From: Marivita sp003149565
Lineage (GTDB): Bacteria > Pseudomonadota > Alphaproteobacteria > Rhodobacterales > Rhodobacteraceae
Assembly (NCBI RefSeq): GCF_965216415.1
Contig: NZ_CBDCFU010000002.1
Direction: 5' to 3' (one strand)
DNA length: 64,000 nucleotides
This document shows, piece by piece, positions 34,225 through 43,175 of the stretch; positions within the stretch are counted from its first letter, which is position 1, and every line of letters starts with the position of its first letter. The notes beneath the pieces are model-generated. The model was not told where the DNA came from. It saw nothing but the letters and a program-made list of their open reading frames with translations, and searched no databases. The position numbers and the translations under genes were made by a program.

Positions 34225-34620
34225 TCAGGCGGCGAGGCCGCGCAGACGCGACTGATAGTCATGAGCCCGCCAATCGGCACGGGCAAGCCATTGGTCCTCG
34301 GGCTGACGTGCGGCGAGGTCATCGCTGATCTCTACGTCGTCAAAGCCCGAGCGGCGGGCCATTGCGTATTGATCTGCGATCACATGACCTTGTGCGCGCA
34401 GCCAGCCCTTGTAGCCCTGCTGGCGGATCAACCGGGCGAGGGTAAAGCCGCGACCATCGGCAAAGCTGGGAAAGTCTATGCGCACCAGTTCCTTGCCGAT
34501 CAGAAGGCATTTGAGACGTGCGGGATCGGTGTCAGACGGCAGGTCGATGCGCGCCTCTGGGTCGATCCACCGGGTCGGATCCGCAGTCAGAAAGCCGGTG
34601 TCGTTGATGAGAACGGTCAT
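34225..34620 (-). CDS. DUF934-family protein of the sulfate-assimilation operon
   Basis: This 131-residue protein matches the DUF934 family, found almost always next to cysH and sulfite reductase genes and of unknown role. Recognisable are IDFPSFADGRGFTLARLIRQ and the LRAQGHVIADQYAMARRSGF stretch. The ATG at 34620 overlaps the cysH stop codon (ATGA). It is the last gene of the operon. Confidence 0.9.
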   Translation of the reverse strand: MTVLINDTGFLTADPTRWIDPEARIDLPSDTDPARLKCLLIGKELVRIDFPSFADGRGFTLARLIRQQGYKGWLRAQGHVIADQYAMARRSGFDDVEISDDLAARQPEDQWLARADWRAHDYQSRLRGLAA

Positions 34621-35381
34621 TGTGCGTCTCCTGTGTTGCTGTGAAGTCCGCATTCGGTCTTGCCCAAGCCACGCCAGCGTCCGGCGCGGGGGTCTTCGCC
34701 CTTGGCCACGCGTGTGGTGCAGGGGGCGCAGCCGATGGAGGGGTAGCCCTTGGCCACCAGCGGGTGGCGGGGCAGCTTGTGGATGTCGAGATGTGCCGCT
34801 ATTCGTGCCGGTTTCCAGTCGATCAACGGGTTGATCTTGATCCGGGCAGTCCCTGCGTCGAGGTCGAAATAGTGCAGGCCCTGACGGGTCTGCGCCTGAT
34901 GCCGTTTACGTCCCGTGATCCAGGCGTCATAGCCCTGAAGCGCGTCATTGAGCGGCTGCGTCTTTCGCAGGTCGCAGCAGGCGTCCGGGTTGCTGAAGCG
35001 CAGCGCACCGTATGGATCAACAGCCTCAACCGTCCGCTTGGCGGCGCGGATCACCTGAACATTGGTCAAACCCAGATGGTCAGCCAGGTCCCGCTGGTAG
35101 GTCAGCGTTTCCTCAAAGAGCAACGCGGTGTCGATGAAGAGCACCGGCAGGTCGCGGTCGATCTGGGCGATCAGGTGCAGGAGGACCGCCGAATCTGCGC
35201 CAAAGCTCGACACCATCGCGATGCGGTCGAAGAGGCCACGCGTCAGAACGGCTTCGAGCAGGTAAGAGGTGCCGAAATGACGGTAACGCGCGTTGAGGCC
35301 GGCGACGCGATCCTGCGCCGCCATCCTTTCGTCCAACGCTATTGCGTCAGTTTCGCGGCTGGGATGTGACAGGTCCAGCAT
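34617..35381 (-). CDS. cysH: Adenylyl-sulfate (APS/PAPS) reductase
   Basis: This 254-residue enzyme reduces activated sulfate to sulfite. It has the PP-loop SSFGADSAVLLHL and the FIDTALLFEETLTY segment. The paired cysteines (CCDLRKTQPL and CAPCT) mark the 4Fe-4S APS-type reductase, and ECGLH near the end carries the catalytic cysteine. The ATG at 35381 overlaps the sulfite reductase stop as TGATG. Confidence 0.94.
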   Translation of the reverse strand: MLDLSHPSRETDAIALDERMAAQDRVAGLNARYRHFGTSYLLEAVLTRGLFDRIAMVSSFGADSAVLLHLIAQIDRDLPVLFIDTALLFEETLTYQRDLADHLGLTNVQVIRAAKRTVEAVDPYGALRFSNPDACCDLRKTQPLNDALQGYDAWITGRKRHQAQTRQGLHYFDLDAGTARIKINPLIDWKPARIAAHLDIHKLPRHPLVAKGYPSIGCAPCTTRVAKGEDPRAGRWRGLGKTECGLHSNTGDAQ

Positions 35382-37054
35382 CACGCAGCCTTCTGTTTCT
35401 TGTCGCTTTCGCCATAGAGCGCGGTCTTGAACGGGGTCATGCCAACACGGCGGAACGTGTCGATGAACGCCTCGTCGGCGCTGTCGCGTTCAGACAGGTA
35501 CGTGTCCACGATCCGCTCGATGGCGGGCACAATCTCTTCCGCCGAAAAGCCGGGTCCGGTGCGCTGACCGATGGCGGCGGTTTCGGTGTGATCGCCGCCC
35601 AGCGTGATCTGGTAGTTCTCCACTCCCGCGCGGTCGAGGCCGAGGATGCCGATATGGCCCACATGGTGGTGGCCGCAGGCGTTGATGCAACCCGAGATCT
35701 TGATCTTCAAGTCGCCCACCTCGTGTTCCAGTTTGAGCTGGTCGAAGCGAGTGGCGATCTCCTGCGCGATCGGGATCGAGCGGGCGGTGGCCAGCGCACA
35801 GTAATCCATGCCGGGGCAGGCGATGATGTCGCTGATCTTGCCGATATTGGCGGTGGCGAGGCCCGCCGCCTTCAATGCCGCGTGGATCGCCGGCAGGTCG
35901 GCCTTGTGGACATGCGGCAGGACGACGTTCTGTTCGTGGCTGATGCGCAATTCGTCATAGCCATAACGTTCTGCCAGATCGGCCATTATGCGCATCTGGT
36001 CGGCAGTTGCGTCACCCGGTGTTGCGCCATGCGCCTTGAGGCTGATCTGGGCAATCGCGTGTCCCGGTGCGCGGTGTGCGCTGAGATTGGTGTCGGCCCA
36101 GGAACGGAAAACCGGATCATTCGCATAGGCCTGATCAAAGGGTGCCACGTCACGGTCTTTAAAGGCGGGCGGTTCAAAGTCTGATTTGATCTGCGCAAAA
36201 AGCTGCTGGTCCACCCCGGTGAAGGCGGGGCGAAGAAGTGCGAAACGCTCTTCCACCCGTGCCCGGATGTCGTCGATGCCATGCTCGTGCACGGTGATCT
36301 TGATGCGGCTCTTGTACTTGTTGTCGCGACGGCCCAGCAGGTTCCAGACGCTGACCACCGCTTCGAGATAGGGCAGCAGGTCCGCCTCGGGCAGGAAGTC
36401 ACGAACAACTTTGCCGATCATCGGAGTGCGGCCAAGGCCACCGCCGACGATCACCTCGAAGCCCGGTTCGCCTGCATCGTTGCGCACCATACGCAGGCCG
36501 ATGTCATGTGCCTTGGTCACGGCGCGATCATTGGGTGAGCCGGTCACGGCGATCTTGAACTTGCGCGGCAGGAACTGGAATTCCGGGTGGTCGGTGGACC
36601 ATTGGCGGATGAGCTCGGCAACTGGGCGCGGATCGGCAATCTCATCAGCGGCAGCACCGGCGAAATGATCGGCGGTGACGTTGCGGATCGTATTGCCCGA
36701 CGTCTGGATCGCGTGCATCTGCACCTCGGCCAGCGCGTCGAGCATATCCGGCACGTCGCGCAGCGTGGGCCAGTTGAACTGGATGTTCTGGCGGGTGGTG
36801 AAGTGGCCGTAGCCTTTGTCCCACCGCTCGGCGATGTAAGCCAGTTGCCGCATCTGCGCGCTGTTGAGCGTGCCATAGGGGATCGCCACGCGCAGCATGT
36901 AGGCGTGAAGCTGCAGGTAAAGCCCGTTCATCAGGCGCAGCGGCTTGAACTCGTCTTCGGTGAGCGAGCCGTCAATGCGGCGCTCGACCTGCGCGCGGAA
37001 CTGGGCGTTACGCTCGGCCACAAAGGCGGCGTCGAAATCGGTATAGCGGTACAT
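35381..37054 (-). CDS. cysI: Sulfite reductase hemoprotein (nitrite/sulfite reductase family)
   Basis: This 557-residue enzyme makes sulfide by six-electron reduction. It has two ferredoxin-like halves and the siroheme/4Fe-4S motifs CPGMDYC and GCINACGHHHVGHIG. Neighbours (cobA for siroheme, cysH, DUF934) point to sulfite rather than nitrite. No separate flavoprotein CysJ is present, so electrons probably come from ferredoxin, which fits the nearby fpr. Its start overlaps the DUF2849 stop. Confidence 0.93.
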   Translation of the reverse strand: MYRYTDFDAAFVAERNAQFRAQVERRIDGSLTEDEFKPLRLMNGLYLQLHAYMLRVAIPYGTLNSAQMRQLAYIAERWDKGYGHFTTRQNIQFNWPTLRDVPDMLDALAEVQMHAIQTSGNTIRNVTADHFAGAAADEIADPRPVAELIRQWSTDHPEFQFLPRKFKIAVTGSPNDRAVTKAHDIGLRMVRNDAGEPGFEVIVGGGLGRTPMIGKVVRDFLPEADLLPYLEAVVSVWNLLGRRDNKYKSRIKITVHEHGIDDIRARVEERFALLRPAFTGVDQQLFAQIKSDFEPPAFKDRDVAPFDQAYANDPVFRSWADTNLSAHRAPGHAIAQISLKAHGATPGDATADQMRIMADLAERYGYDELRISHEQNVVLPHVHKADLPAIHAALKAAGLATANIGKISDIIACPGMDYCALATARSIPIAQEIATRFDQLKLEHEVGDLKIKISGCINACGHHHVGHIGILGLDRAGVENYQITLGGDHTETAAIGQRTGPGFSAEEIVPAIERIVDTYLSERDSADEAFIDTFRRVGMTPFKTALYGESDKKQKAA

Positions 37055-37356
37055 CAGAGAGCCTCGGACTGTTTGCCGTGGGGATAGTTGGACGGGCCGC
37101 GCATGCGGAACGCTTCGCGGAAATGGGTGGGCTTGGGGCCGTCGGAGCCGGCAGATACGTCGGCCAGATAGACGCCGACCACCTCGTCGGTGCGGGCGCT
37201 GGCATCGATCAGCCGGATTTGCGCGTCAGCCTCGTCGGTCAGCACATCGGCATCCATGAGGTTGCGGGACCATGTGTCGTTGCGGGTGAGATACACAACA
37301 TCGCCCTCAAGGAGCGCGTTGGCGGTGATGACTTTCGGCGTGAAAATCGCAGGCAT
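37054..37356 (-). CDS. DUF2849-domain protein
   Basis: This 100-residue protein (KVITANALLEGDVVYLTRND, then GVYLADVSAG) belongs to DUF2849, a small family encoded between cobA/cysG and sulfite reductase in alphaproteobacteria. Function unknown. It overlaps both neighbours by ATGA, so its dosage is tied to sulfite reductase. Confidence 0.88.
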   Translation of the reverse strand: MPAIFTPKVITANALLEGDVVYLTRNDTWSRNLMDADVLTDEADAQIRLIDASARTDEVVGVYLADVSAGSDGPKPTHFREAFRMRGPSNYPHGKQSEAL

Positions 37357-38132
37357 CAGATCATCTCCTGAACGTGGGGCAGGGCAGTGGCGGCCGCATC
37401 GCGCGGGGCCAAACCGTACATGAGAAGCGCCGGGCCGGTGATATCGGCCTCGGCCAAAATGGCGGGAAGGGTTGCCAGAGTGGCGCTGACAATGCGCTGG
37501 TCTGCCCGGCTTGCGTTTTCAACGATGGTGACCGGGGTGGAGGGGGGTGCGCCATGCATGAGCAGGCGGCCCTGAATGAACCGCGCGGCTTTCTTGGCCA
37601 TGTAGATTGCGGCGACCTCTCCTTCGCGGGCCAGCGCGCGCCAGTCGTGATCGGCGTACCCCTGCATGTCATGGCCGGTGATCAGACGCACAGCGGTGTT
37701 GCGCCCGCGTTTGGTGAGCGACTGGCCAAGGGCGGCCACAGCAGCGGAGGCGGAGGTGAGGCCCGGCATGATGGTGTAGTCGAGACCCGCGTCGATCACT
37801 GCATCCAGTTCTTCGTCGAGTCGACCAAAGACGGTGGGATCGCCGGACTTGAGCCGTACGACGCGCGCACCTGTCAGGGCTTCATCTACGATCATCGCAT
37901 TGATGTCGTTCTGTGTTACCGACGGCCCGAACCCTTCCTTGCCCGCATTGCGCAGACGGGTCTGCGGACCGACAAGAGCGAGGATCTCGGCGCTGACCAG
38001 ACGGTCATGGATGACCACGTCGGCCTCTTGCATCGCGCGCAGCGCCTTGACCGTCAGCAGATCGGGATCACCAGGGCCGGCGCCTACAAAGGCGATGGGC
38101 TGGAGCGTGGTCATGTGCAGGTCGCGTGGCAT
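37356..38132 (-). CDS. cobA: Uroporphyrinogen-III C-methyltransferase (siroheme branch)
   Basis: This 258-residue SAM-dependent enzyme makes precorrin-2 for siroheme. The family motifs VGAGPGDPDLLTVKALRAMQ, VRLKSGDPTVFGR and MPGLTSASAAVAALG are clear. The CysG dehydrogenase/chelatase half is not fused. AGAGGA precedes the ATG at 38132, so the internal ATG at 38114 is less likely. It is the first gene of the operon and diverges from the Lrp-type regulator. Confidence 0.92.
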   Translation of the reverse strand: MPRDLHMTTLQPIAFVGAGPGDPDLLTVKALRAMQEADVVIHDRLVSAEILALVGPQTRLRNAGKEGFGPSVTQNDINAMIVDEALTGARVVRLKSGDPTVFGRLDEELDAVIDAGLDYTIMPGLTSASAAVAALGQSLTKRGRNTAVRLITGHDMQGYADHDWRALAREGEVAAIYMAKKAARFIQGRLLMHGAPPSTPVTIVENASRADQRIVSATLATLPAILAEADITGPALLMYGLAPRDAAATALPHVQEMI

Positions 38133-38282
38133 CGGGTTGTCCTCTTCACCGCGTTTCTTATCTCTAAAATAGAATTTTGTTCTGGCATTCTTCCAGTGGC
38201 TTGCGGAAATAAGGAAATATGTTCTATGTGGCGGGCCAGCGGGGACAGGGAGTCCTCAAAACCGGCAGAAAGAAGAACAGCG

Positions 38283-38738
38283 ATGAAGATTGACGACACG
38301 GACCGGAAAATTCTTGTCGAGTTGCAAACGGATGCGGCGCAGTCGCTTGATGATATTGCCCGCAAGGTAGGGTCGTCGAAGACGCCCGTGTGGAACCGGA
38401 TTCGCAAGATGAAGGAGGCTGGGATCATCGGCGCGCAGGTGGTGCAGCTTGATGCCGACGCGCTCGGGTTCGAGGCGTGTTTCTTTGTCCTGATCCGCAC
38501 CAGCGAGCACGATGCGTCCTGGCAGCGCGCGTTTCTGAAGGCGCTGCAAGACCGGCCTGAAGTGCAGGAGGCGCACCGGCTGGCTGGGGATATCGACTAT
38601 ATCCTCAAGGTGCGTGTGAAGAACGCGCGGGCTTATGACGCGTTCTATCAGGCGCTGATCGCGGAGGTGAAGGTTCACAACGTGACGGCGCTTCTGTCGA
38701 TGGAAGAGATCAAATCGACCACCGCTCTGCCGCTTTAG
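38283..38738 (+). CDS. Lrp/AsnC-family transcriptional regulator
   Basis: This 151-residue regulator has an N-terminal helix-turn-helix (DDTDRKILVELQTDAAQSLD, then KVGSSKTPVWNRIRKMKEAG) and a C-terminal RAM domain (HRLAGDIDYILKVRVKNARA). It is transcribed away from cobA across a 150-base region, so it is the natural candidate to control the sulfite/siroheme operon, possibly sensing cysteine or another amino acid. That target is inferred from position only. Confidence 0.88.
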   Translation: MKIDDTDRKILVELQTDAAQSLDDIARKVGSSKTPVWNRIRKMKEAGIIGAQVVQLDADALGFEACFFVLIRTSEHDASWQRAFLKALQDRPEVQEAHRLAGDIDYILKVRVKNARAYDAFYQALIAEVKVHNVTALLSMEEIKSTTALPL

Positions 38739-38780
38739 GGGACCCTTTGCCTTGTCGTGCGCATGCTTTGGCGTCGCGTC

Positions 38781-38849
38781 TGCATATTTGGAAAAAGAAG
38801 AAGCAGGGGTGATGCGCTGTCCCCTGCTTCTTCTTTTCATAAATATGCA
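38781..38849. terminator. Very long bidirectional terminator hairpin
   Basis: The inner stem AAAGAAGAAGCAGGGG / CCCCTGCTTCTTCTTT is 16 bp with an 11-base loop, and the outer stem TGCATATTT / AAATATGCA is 9 bp. It lies between the convergent ends of the Lrp-type gene and the P450 gene. The A-rich and T-rich arms give each strand a U-run. Confidence 0.85.
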
Positions 38850-38876
38850 TGCACGCGGGCAGCAACTTGGCGCGCG

Positions 38877-40046
38877 TCAGGCGGTCTGAACCATCAGACG
38901 TTCCAACCCGTGAAAATGAAATGTGTCCGCGTAGACGGGTGGCTCCGAGATGCGCAGCTTGGGGCAACGACCCCAGAGGATCGGCAGGGCAATCTGCAGT
39001 TCCAACCGGGCGAGCGGCGCGCCGACGCAGAAATGCAGCCCGCCGCCAAAACTGGTGCTCTGCGCCATCGGGCGGGTTGGGTCGAAGCGATGGGCGTCGG
39101 GCCATCGATCCGGGTCGCGATTGGCCGAGGCGAGCAGCAGCGCCACCTGATCGCCGCGCTGGAAGGTATGTCCGTAGAGGGTGACGTCTTCGTAGGCATG
39201 GCGCGTGAACATGTGCAGGGGCGGGTCATAGCGGAGGATTTCCTCAACCGTTTTGTCGTCGATCCGGTCGGTGCCGGTTTCGAGCAGGGTCTTGATGCCA
39301 TTGCCGAGTGTGTGGACGGTTGCCTCGTGGCCTGCGTTGAGGAGCAGGATGCAGGTGGTGATCAGCTCATCGGTCGAAAGCTTTTTACCTGCCTCTTCGG
39401 CAGCGATCAGGTGGGTGATGAGGTCATCGCGGGGATCATGGCGGCGGGTGTCGATATAGCTGCGCAGGAAGTCGGAGAATTCGGCGGCGGCTTGGGCGGC
39501 GGCGTCTTCGGTCGCGCGGGTGCGGCTGGCCTGGTACATGGCGACCATTGCGTTCGACCAGCGCAGGAGTTGCGGAGCCATGTCGTCGGGAACTCCGAGC
39601 AGGCGCGCGATGACGATCACCGGGATCGGTTGGCAGAAGGCGGTGAGGATGTCGAAGGCGGTGTCTGCCGGGAAAGCGTCAATTCTCTCGTGGGTTAGCT
39701 TCGTTATTTCAGGTTCCAGCGCCTTGATCCGGCGCGAGGTGAAGGCGCGCAGGACCAGACCGCGCAGGCGGGTGTGGCGGGGGGGCTCCAGTTCGAGCAT
39801 CGAATGTGCCTCGACCGCGTAGAACGGGGCGAGGTGTTCGGGGATATCCGGAGCCATTTCGGGTGGGACTTCGCGGCCGAACCGGCGGTCGCGCAGGATG
39901 GTGTGCACCGCGCGGTGGCTGGTGGCGCAGGGCATGGCGTATTCGTCCCACCACGCCAAATCGCCGACCGCGCGGAGGCGGTCATAGAATGGGTAGGGGT
40001 TCTGGACGAAACGGGGATCGGTCGGGGATTGGCTGAAGCGGTGCAT
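38877..40046 (-). CDS. Cytochrome P450
   Basis: This 389-residue soluble P450 has the I-helix oxygen-activation motif AGHEAT (238-243), ExxR at 269-272 and the heme loop FGGGLHFCVGAPLARLE with ligand C340. It is of the bacterial class I type and needs a ferredoxin and reductase supplied elsewhere. The substrate is unknown. It follows tpiA by only 14 bases on the same strand, so it is likely co-transcribed with a glycolytic gene. Confidence 0.93.
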   Translation of the reverse strand: MHRFSQSPTDPRFVQNPYPFYDRLRAVGDLAWWDEYAMPCATSHRAVHTILRDRRFGREVPPEMAPDIPEHLAPFYAVEAHSMLELEPPRHTRLRGLVLRAFTSRRIKALEPEITKLTHERIDAFPADTAFDILTAFCQPIPVIVIARLLGVPDDMAPQLLRWSNAMVAMYQASRTRATEDAAAQAAAEFSDFLRSYIDTRRHDPRDDLITHLIAAEEAGKKLSTDELITTCILLLNAGHEATVHTLGNGIKTLLETGTDRIDDKTVEEILRYDPPLHMFTRHAYEDVTLYGHTFQRGDQVALLLASANRDPDRWPDAHRFDPTRPMAQSTSFGGGLHFCVGAPLARLELQIALPILWGRCPKLRISEPPVYADTFHFHGLERLMVQTA

Positions 40047-40060
40047 GCCGATTGTGTGGG

Positions 40061-40798
40061 TCAGCCGTTCAGTGCTGTGACGATAGGCGCGAAATCGGCT
40101 GCGGTGAGGCTGGCACCGCCAACCAGCGCGCCGTCCACGTCCGCCACTGCAAAGATCTCGGTCGCGTTGGAGGCTTTGACGCTGCCGCCATAGAGCAGTC
40201 GAATGGCTTGGGCGGTGTCGTTGCCGAAGCGCTGAATCAGGGTGGCGCGCATGAAATTGTGCACCTCTGCGATCTGCCCGGTGGTGGGCACCTTCCCGGT
40301 GCCGATAGCCCAGACGGGTTCGTAGGCGATGACGGTATTTGCGCCGGTCACATCGTCAGGCAGGGAGGCGGCGAGTTGGCGGCCCACCACGTCGAGAGTC
40401 TTGCCGCCTTCGCGCTCGTCTAGGGTTTCGCCAACACAAACGATGGCTGTGAGTCCGGCTGTCCAAGCGGCTTGCGTTTTGTAGGCGACCAGTGCGTCGG
40501 ATTCGCCGTGATCCGCACGGCGTTCGGAGTGGCCAAGAATTACGTAGGCTGCACCGGCATCCTTGAGCATCGCAGCAGACACATCGCCCGTATGGGCACC
40601 GGACGCGGCAGAGTGACAATCCTGTCCGCCGATGGCGATCTTGCCGGATTTCGCTGCGGCGGAAGCGACCAGTGTCGCAGGGGGGCAGATCAGGACTTCA
40701 GCCGCGCCATCTGCGGCATCTTGCAAGGCATCCAGCTCGTCCAGCGCGGCGGTGGTTCCGTTCATCTTCCAGTTTCCGGCAGCGAGTTTGCGGCGCAT
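40061..40798 (-). CDS. tpiA: Triosephosphate isomerase
   Basis: This 245-residue TIM-barrel enzyme interconverts dihydroxyacetone phosphate and glyceraldehyde 3-phosphate. GNWKMNG gives catalytic Lys11, ILGHSERR the catalytic His, AYEPVWAIGTG the catalytic Glu and loop 6, and LLYGGSV the phosphate site. Length is normal. It diverges from the 2-oxoglutarate oxygenase gene. Confidence 0.96.
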   Translation of the reverse strand: MRRKLAAGNWKMNGTTAALDELDALQDAADGAAEVLICPPATLVASAAAKSGKIAIGGQDCHSAASGAHTGDVSAAMLKDAGAAYVILGHSERRADHGESDALVAYKTQAAWTAGLTAIVCVGETLDEREGGKTLDVVGRQLAASLPDDVTGANTVIAYEPVWAIGTGKVPTTGQIAEVHNFMRATLIQRFGNDTAQAIRLLYGGSVKASNATEIFAVADVDGALVGGASLTAADFAPIVTALNG

Positions 40799-40924
40799 GG
40801 GGGGCTCCTGTTGGTGTCTATGCGATGGCGCGCATCATCGCGGGCAGCGGCGCGGCGTCAAGGGCAGTTGCATGGGGAGTGGTCCGGTGGCACAAGGCCG
40901 CCCGAAACGGCTGGAGGGCAAGCC

Positions 40925-41836
40925 ATGATCCCAAGACTGGATGCACAGGCGTTGGCTGCGGGTGATGCGGATGCGCTGGCGCAGATGCGGATTGCTGCCG
41001 AGGAGGTGGGGTTTGCCACCGTCTACAACACCAAATTCACGTCGGCTCGGATGCGGTTCGTGCTGGCGGCCTATCGCGCGTTTTTTGCGTTGCCGACAGA
41101 GATCAAGGATCAGGTGAACATGGCGCGCACCGGGTCGAACCGGGGTTGGGGTGCGCCGAAGTCTGAACAAGTCGATCCAAGTGCGAACCCCGACTACAAG
41201 GAGGTGTTCGATTGCGGCTATACCCTGCAGGACGGGGACATGCGTATGGCGCTTTCGGTCTATGCGCCCAACCATTGGCCGGACCGGCCAGCTGGGTTCG
41301 AGCAGGTCATTCGCGCCTATTACAGCGATGCGCTTGATGTGGCGCGGGGCATTCTGCGCGGGATCGCGATGTCGATTGGGGCAGATGCCGATTTCTTTGA
41401 GGACAAGTTTGATTGCCCAATGGCCCTGTTGCGCGGCAATTACTATCCGCCGCGCCCGGACTGGGCTGGGGACAAGGATTTCGGCATCGGCGCGCATACG
41501 GATTACGGCTGCCTCACGCTTTTGGCGACGGATGGCCAGCCGGGGCTGGAAGTGCAGCCGCGCGGGCGCAGCGACTGGTTGCCAGTGCAGGCTGCTCCGG
41601 GCGAGTTCATCATCAATTTCGGTGAAATGCTGGAGATGTGGACGGATGGCCGTGTTGTCGCGACGCTTCATCGGGTCAAAGGTGGCATCGAAGAGCGCAT
41701 TTCGGTGCCGTTGTTCTTCAATCCGAACGTCGAGACCAATGTCGCGCCACTTGGATCCGGCAAACCAATCCGGGCAGGCGATCATTTGTCCAAGCGCTAT
41801 GCGGAGACCTATGTGCATTTGCAGGGGAAGGGATGA
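40925..41836 (+). CDS. 2-oxoglutarate/Fe(II)-dependent dioxygenase (isopenicillin N synthase-like)
   Basis: This 303-residue oxygenase has an N-terminal DIOX_N part (TKFTSARMRFVLAAYRAFFA) and the iron triad H191-x-D193 (IGAHTDYGCLTLL) and H249 (ATLHRVKGG). The arginine in ERISVPLFFNP binds the 2-oxoglutarate carboxylate. GGAGGG lies 6 bases before the ATG. The substrate is unknown; relatives include ethylene-forming and proline/gibberellin-type oxidases. It diverges from tpiA-P450. Confidence 0.88.
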   Translation: MIPRLDAQALAAGDADALAQMRIAAEEVGFATVYNTKFTSARMRFVLAAYRAFFALPTEIKDQVNMARTGSNRGWGAPKSEQVDPSANPDYKEVFDCGYTLQDGDMRMALSVYAPNHWPDRPAGFEQVIRAYYSDALDVARGILRGIAMSIGADADFFEDKFDCPMALLRGNYYPPRPDWAGDKDFGIGAHTDYGCLTLLATDGQPGLEVQPRGRSDWLPVQAAPGEFIINFGEMLEMWTDGRVVATLHRVKGGIEERISVPLFFNPNVETNVAPLGSGKPIRAGDHLSKRYAETYVHLQGKG

Positions 41837-42102
41837 TTTTCGAGTCTGGCTTCTAAACGGTGAAGATAGCTTTCTTGAGACAGAATTACCTTCATCGTCT
41901 TGAGGAAGGGTGTCTGTTATTCGGGGCGAAGCGATCGGTCGAATACAAATAGTTTAATGTCACGACACTGTCTCAGGTGCATCGGTTAAACCGGCGACCC
42001 TCAGAATGCTGCCATGAGATCGTCGATTGATGCGATCAAACGATCGTATTGAGCCAATGCGGGGAGCCAAAGAAACTGATTAGAGCAGTGGGACCCAATG
42101 CG

Positions 42103-43029
42103 TTAGGCAACCGGCTTGCCGTTTCTGCGCGCTGCAATCTTTGTCTCAGTCGCGGTAGCTTCCTCTTTCAGCCACTCGATGAAGCGGCGGAATTGCGGAC
42201 GCTGCCGGCTTTGCTCGCGCTGCCAAATTCGAAAGGGGTGCGGAGCCGCCAGCCCTTTCTCGACCGGATAAGGAAGCACAAGTGAACCTGCGTCCAGATC
42301 GCTCTCGATCAAAGAAATGCCGCATACGAGGAAACCGACATCCTCGCGAACCGCTTCAAGTGCCATCGCTGCACGCCGATAGTAAGGCCCGCGGTCGGCT
42401 CCGGTGCGCCGCGTTCCAAAGGCTTCGAACCAGTCGCGGAAGCCCGGCCTGTCGTCTGCGCTTCGGTGCTCCTCAAGATGAAGAAGTGGCATACCCTCCA
42501 TCTCGTGCTCGGTATCGTAGTCCGCAATCCGGCGAAGGTTGTCAGGACTGCACACGGGAACAAGGTAATCGGAATAGAGAGGCTCTCCTTTTTCCGGCCC
42601 ACCGTATTCCACCCGAATGTCCGGCGCACCCAGTCGCATCGGCACATCCCCGGCGCCATTTACGCAAAAGAGGATATTTGGGTGGTCCTCCCGGAACGCG
42701 GGCAACCTAGGCGCCAGCCATAATTCGGACCAATCCGGATCAGCGACGATGTGAATCTCGCTGACGCGCTGAAAATCGAGCGCCGCAGTGACTTGTTCAA
42801 GCGCTTCAAAGGCTGCGTGCAAGTCAGCGAGTGCTACGGCGAGTTCAGGCGTTGGATGCAACCCGGACCGTCCCCGGACCAACAGATCGGTTCCGAGATA
42901 GTCCTCAAGAGCACGAATTCTTTGTCCTACGGCAGCAGGCGTGATGCCCAACTGGCTTGCGGCGGCTTTGAGAGAGCCCGTTCGGATGGCGATTTCGATT
43001 GCTTGAAGAGATTTCAGGTGGGTTGTCAT
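42103..43029 (-). CDS. LysR-family transcriptional regulator
   Basis: This 308-residue regulator has an N-terminal winged helix (SLKAAASQLGITPAAVGQRI) and a C-terminal effector domain (IHIVADPDWSELWLAPRLPA onward) resembling GcvA-type LysR proteins. The C-terminus is basic. It diverges from the DUF4242 gene across an A+T-rich region with an 8-bp dyad, the likely operator. Confidence 0.88.
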   Translation of the reverse strand: MTTHLKSLQAIEIAIRTGSLKAAASQLGITPAAVGQRIRALEDYLGTDLLVRGRSGLHPTPELAVALADLHAAFEALEQVTAALDFQRVSEIHIVADPDWSELWLAPRLPAFREDHPNILFCVNGAGDVPMRLGAPDIRVEYGGPEKGEPLYSDYLVPVCSPDNLRRIADYDTEHEMEGMPLLHLEEHRSADDRPGFRDWFEAFGTRRTGADRGPYYRRAAMALEAVREDVGFLVCGISLIESDLDAGSLVLPYPVEKGLAAPHPFRIWQREQSRQRPQFRRFIEWLKEEATATETKIAARRNGKPVA

Positions 43030-43086
43030 TTGATTTTAGTAAAGAAAATCTTTCTCCGGTGCAAAATTCTACGCAAGTACTAAAGT

Positions 43087-43110
43087 TTTTCTTTCAAATG
43101 ACAAAGAAAA
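43087..43110. promoter_or_regulatory. Candidate operator between LysR and DUF4242 genes
   Basis: TTTTCTTT and AAAGAAAA form perfect 8-base arms around an 8-base spacer. A further AAAGAAAA lies at 43041-43048, close to the LysR start codon. The arrangement fits autoregulation plus control of the divergent gene. Confidence 0.4.
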
Positions 43111-43175
43111 TTTGGTTCGAAAAACGTATCCCAAGCTGCGACAGTTCAGACACACAGCAACATGGAGGTATCGAT

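Noticed and set aside
41837..42102. Relatively AT-rich gap between the oxygenase and LysR genes considered as a possible small RNA locus
   Set aside because: No clear promoter-terminator pair or conserved structure can be seen by eye; it is left as plain intergenic DNA.
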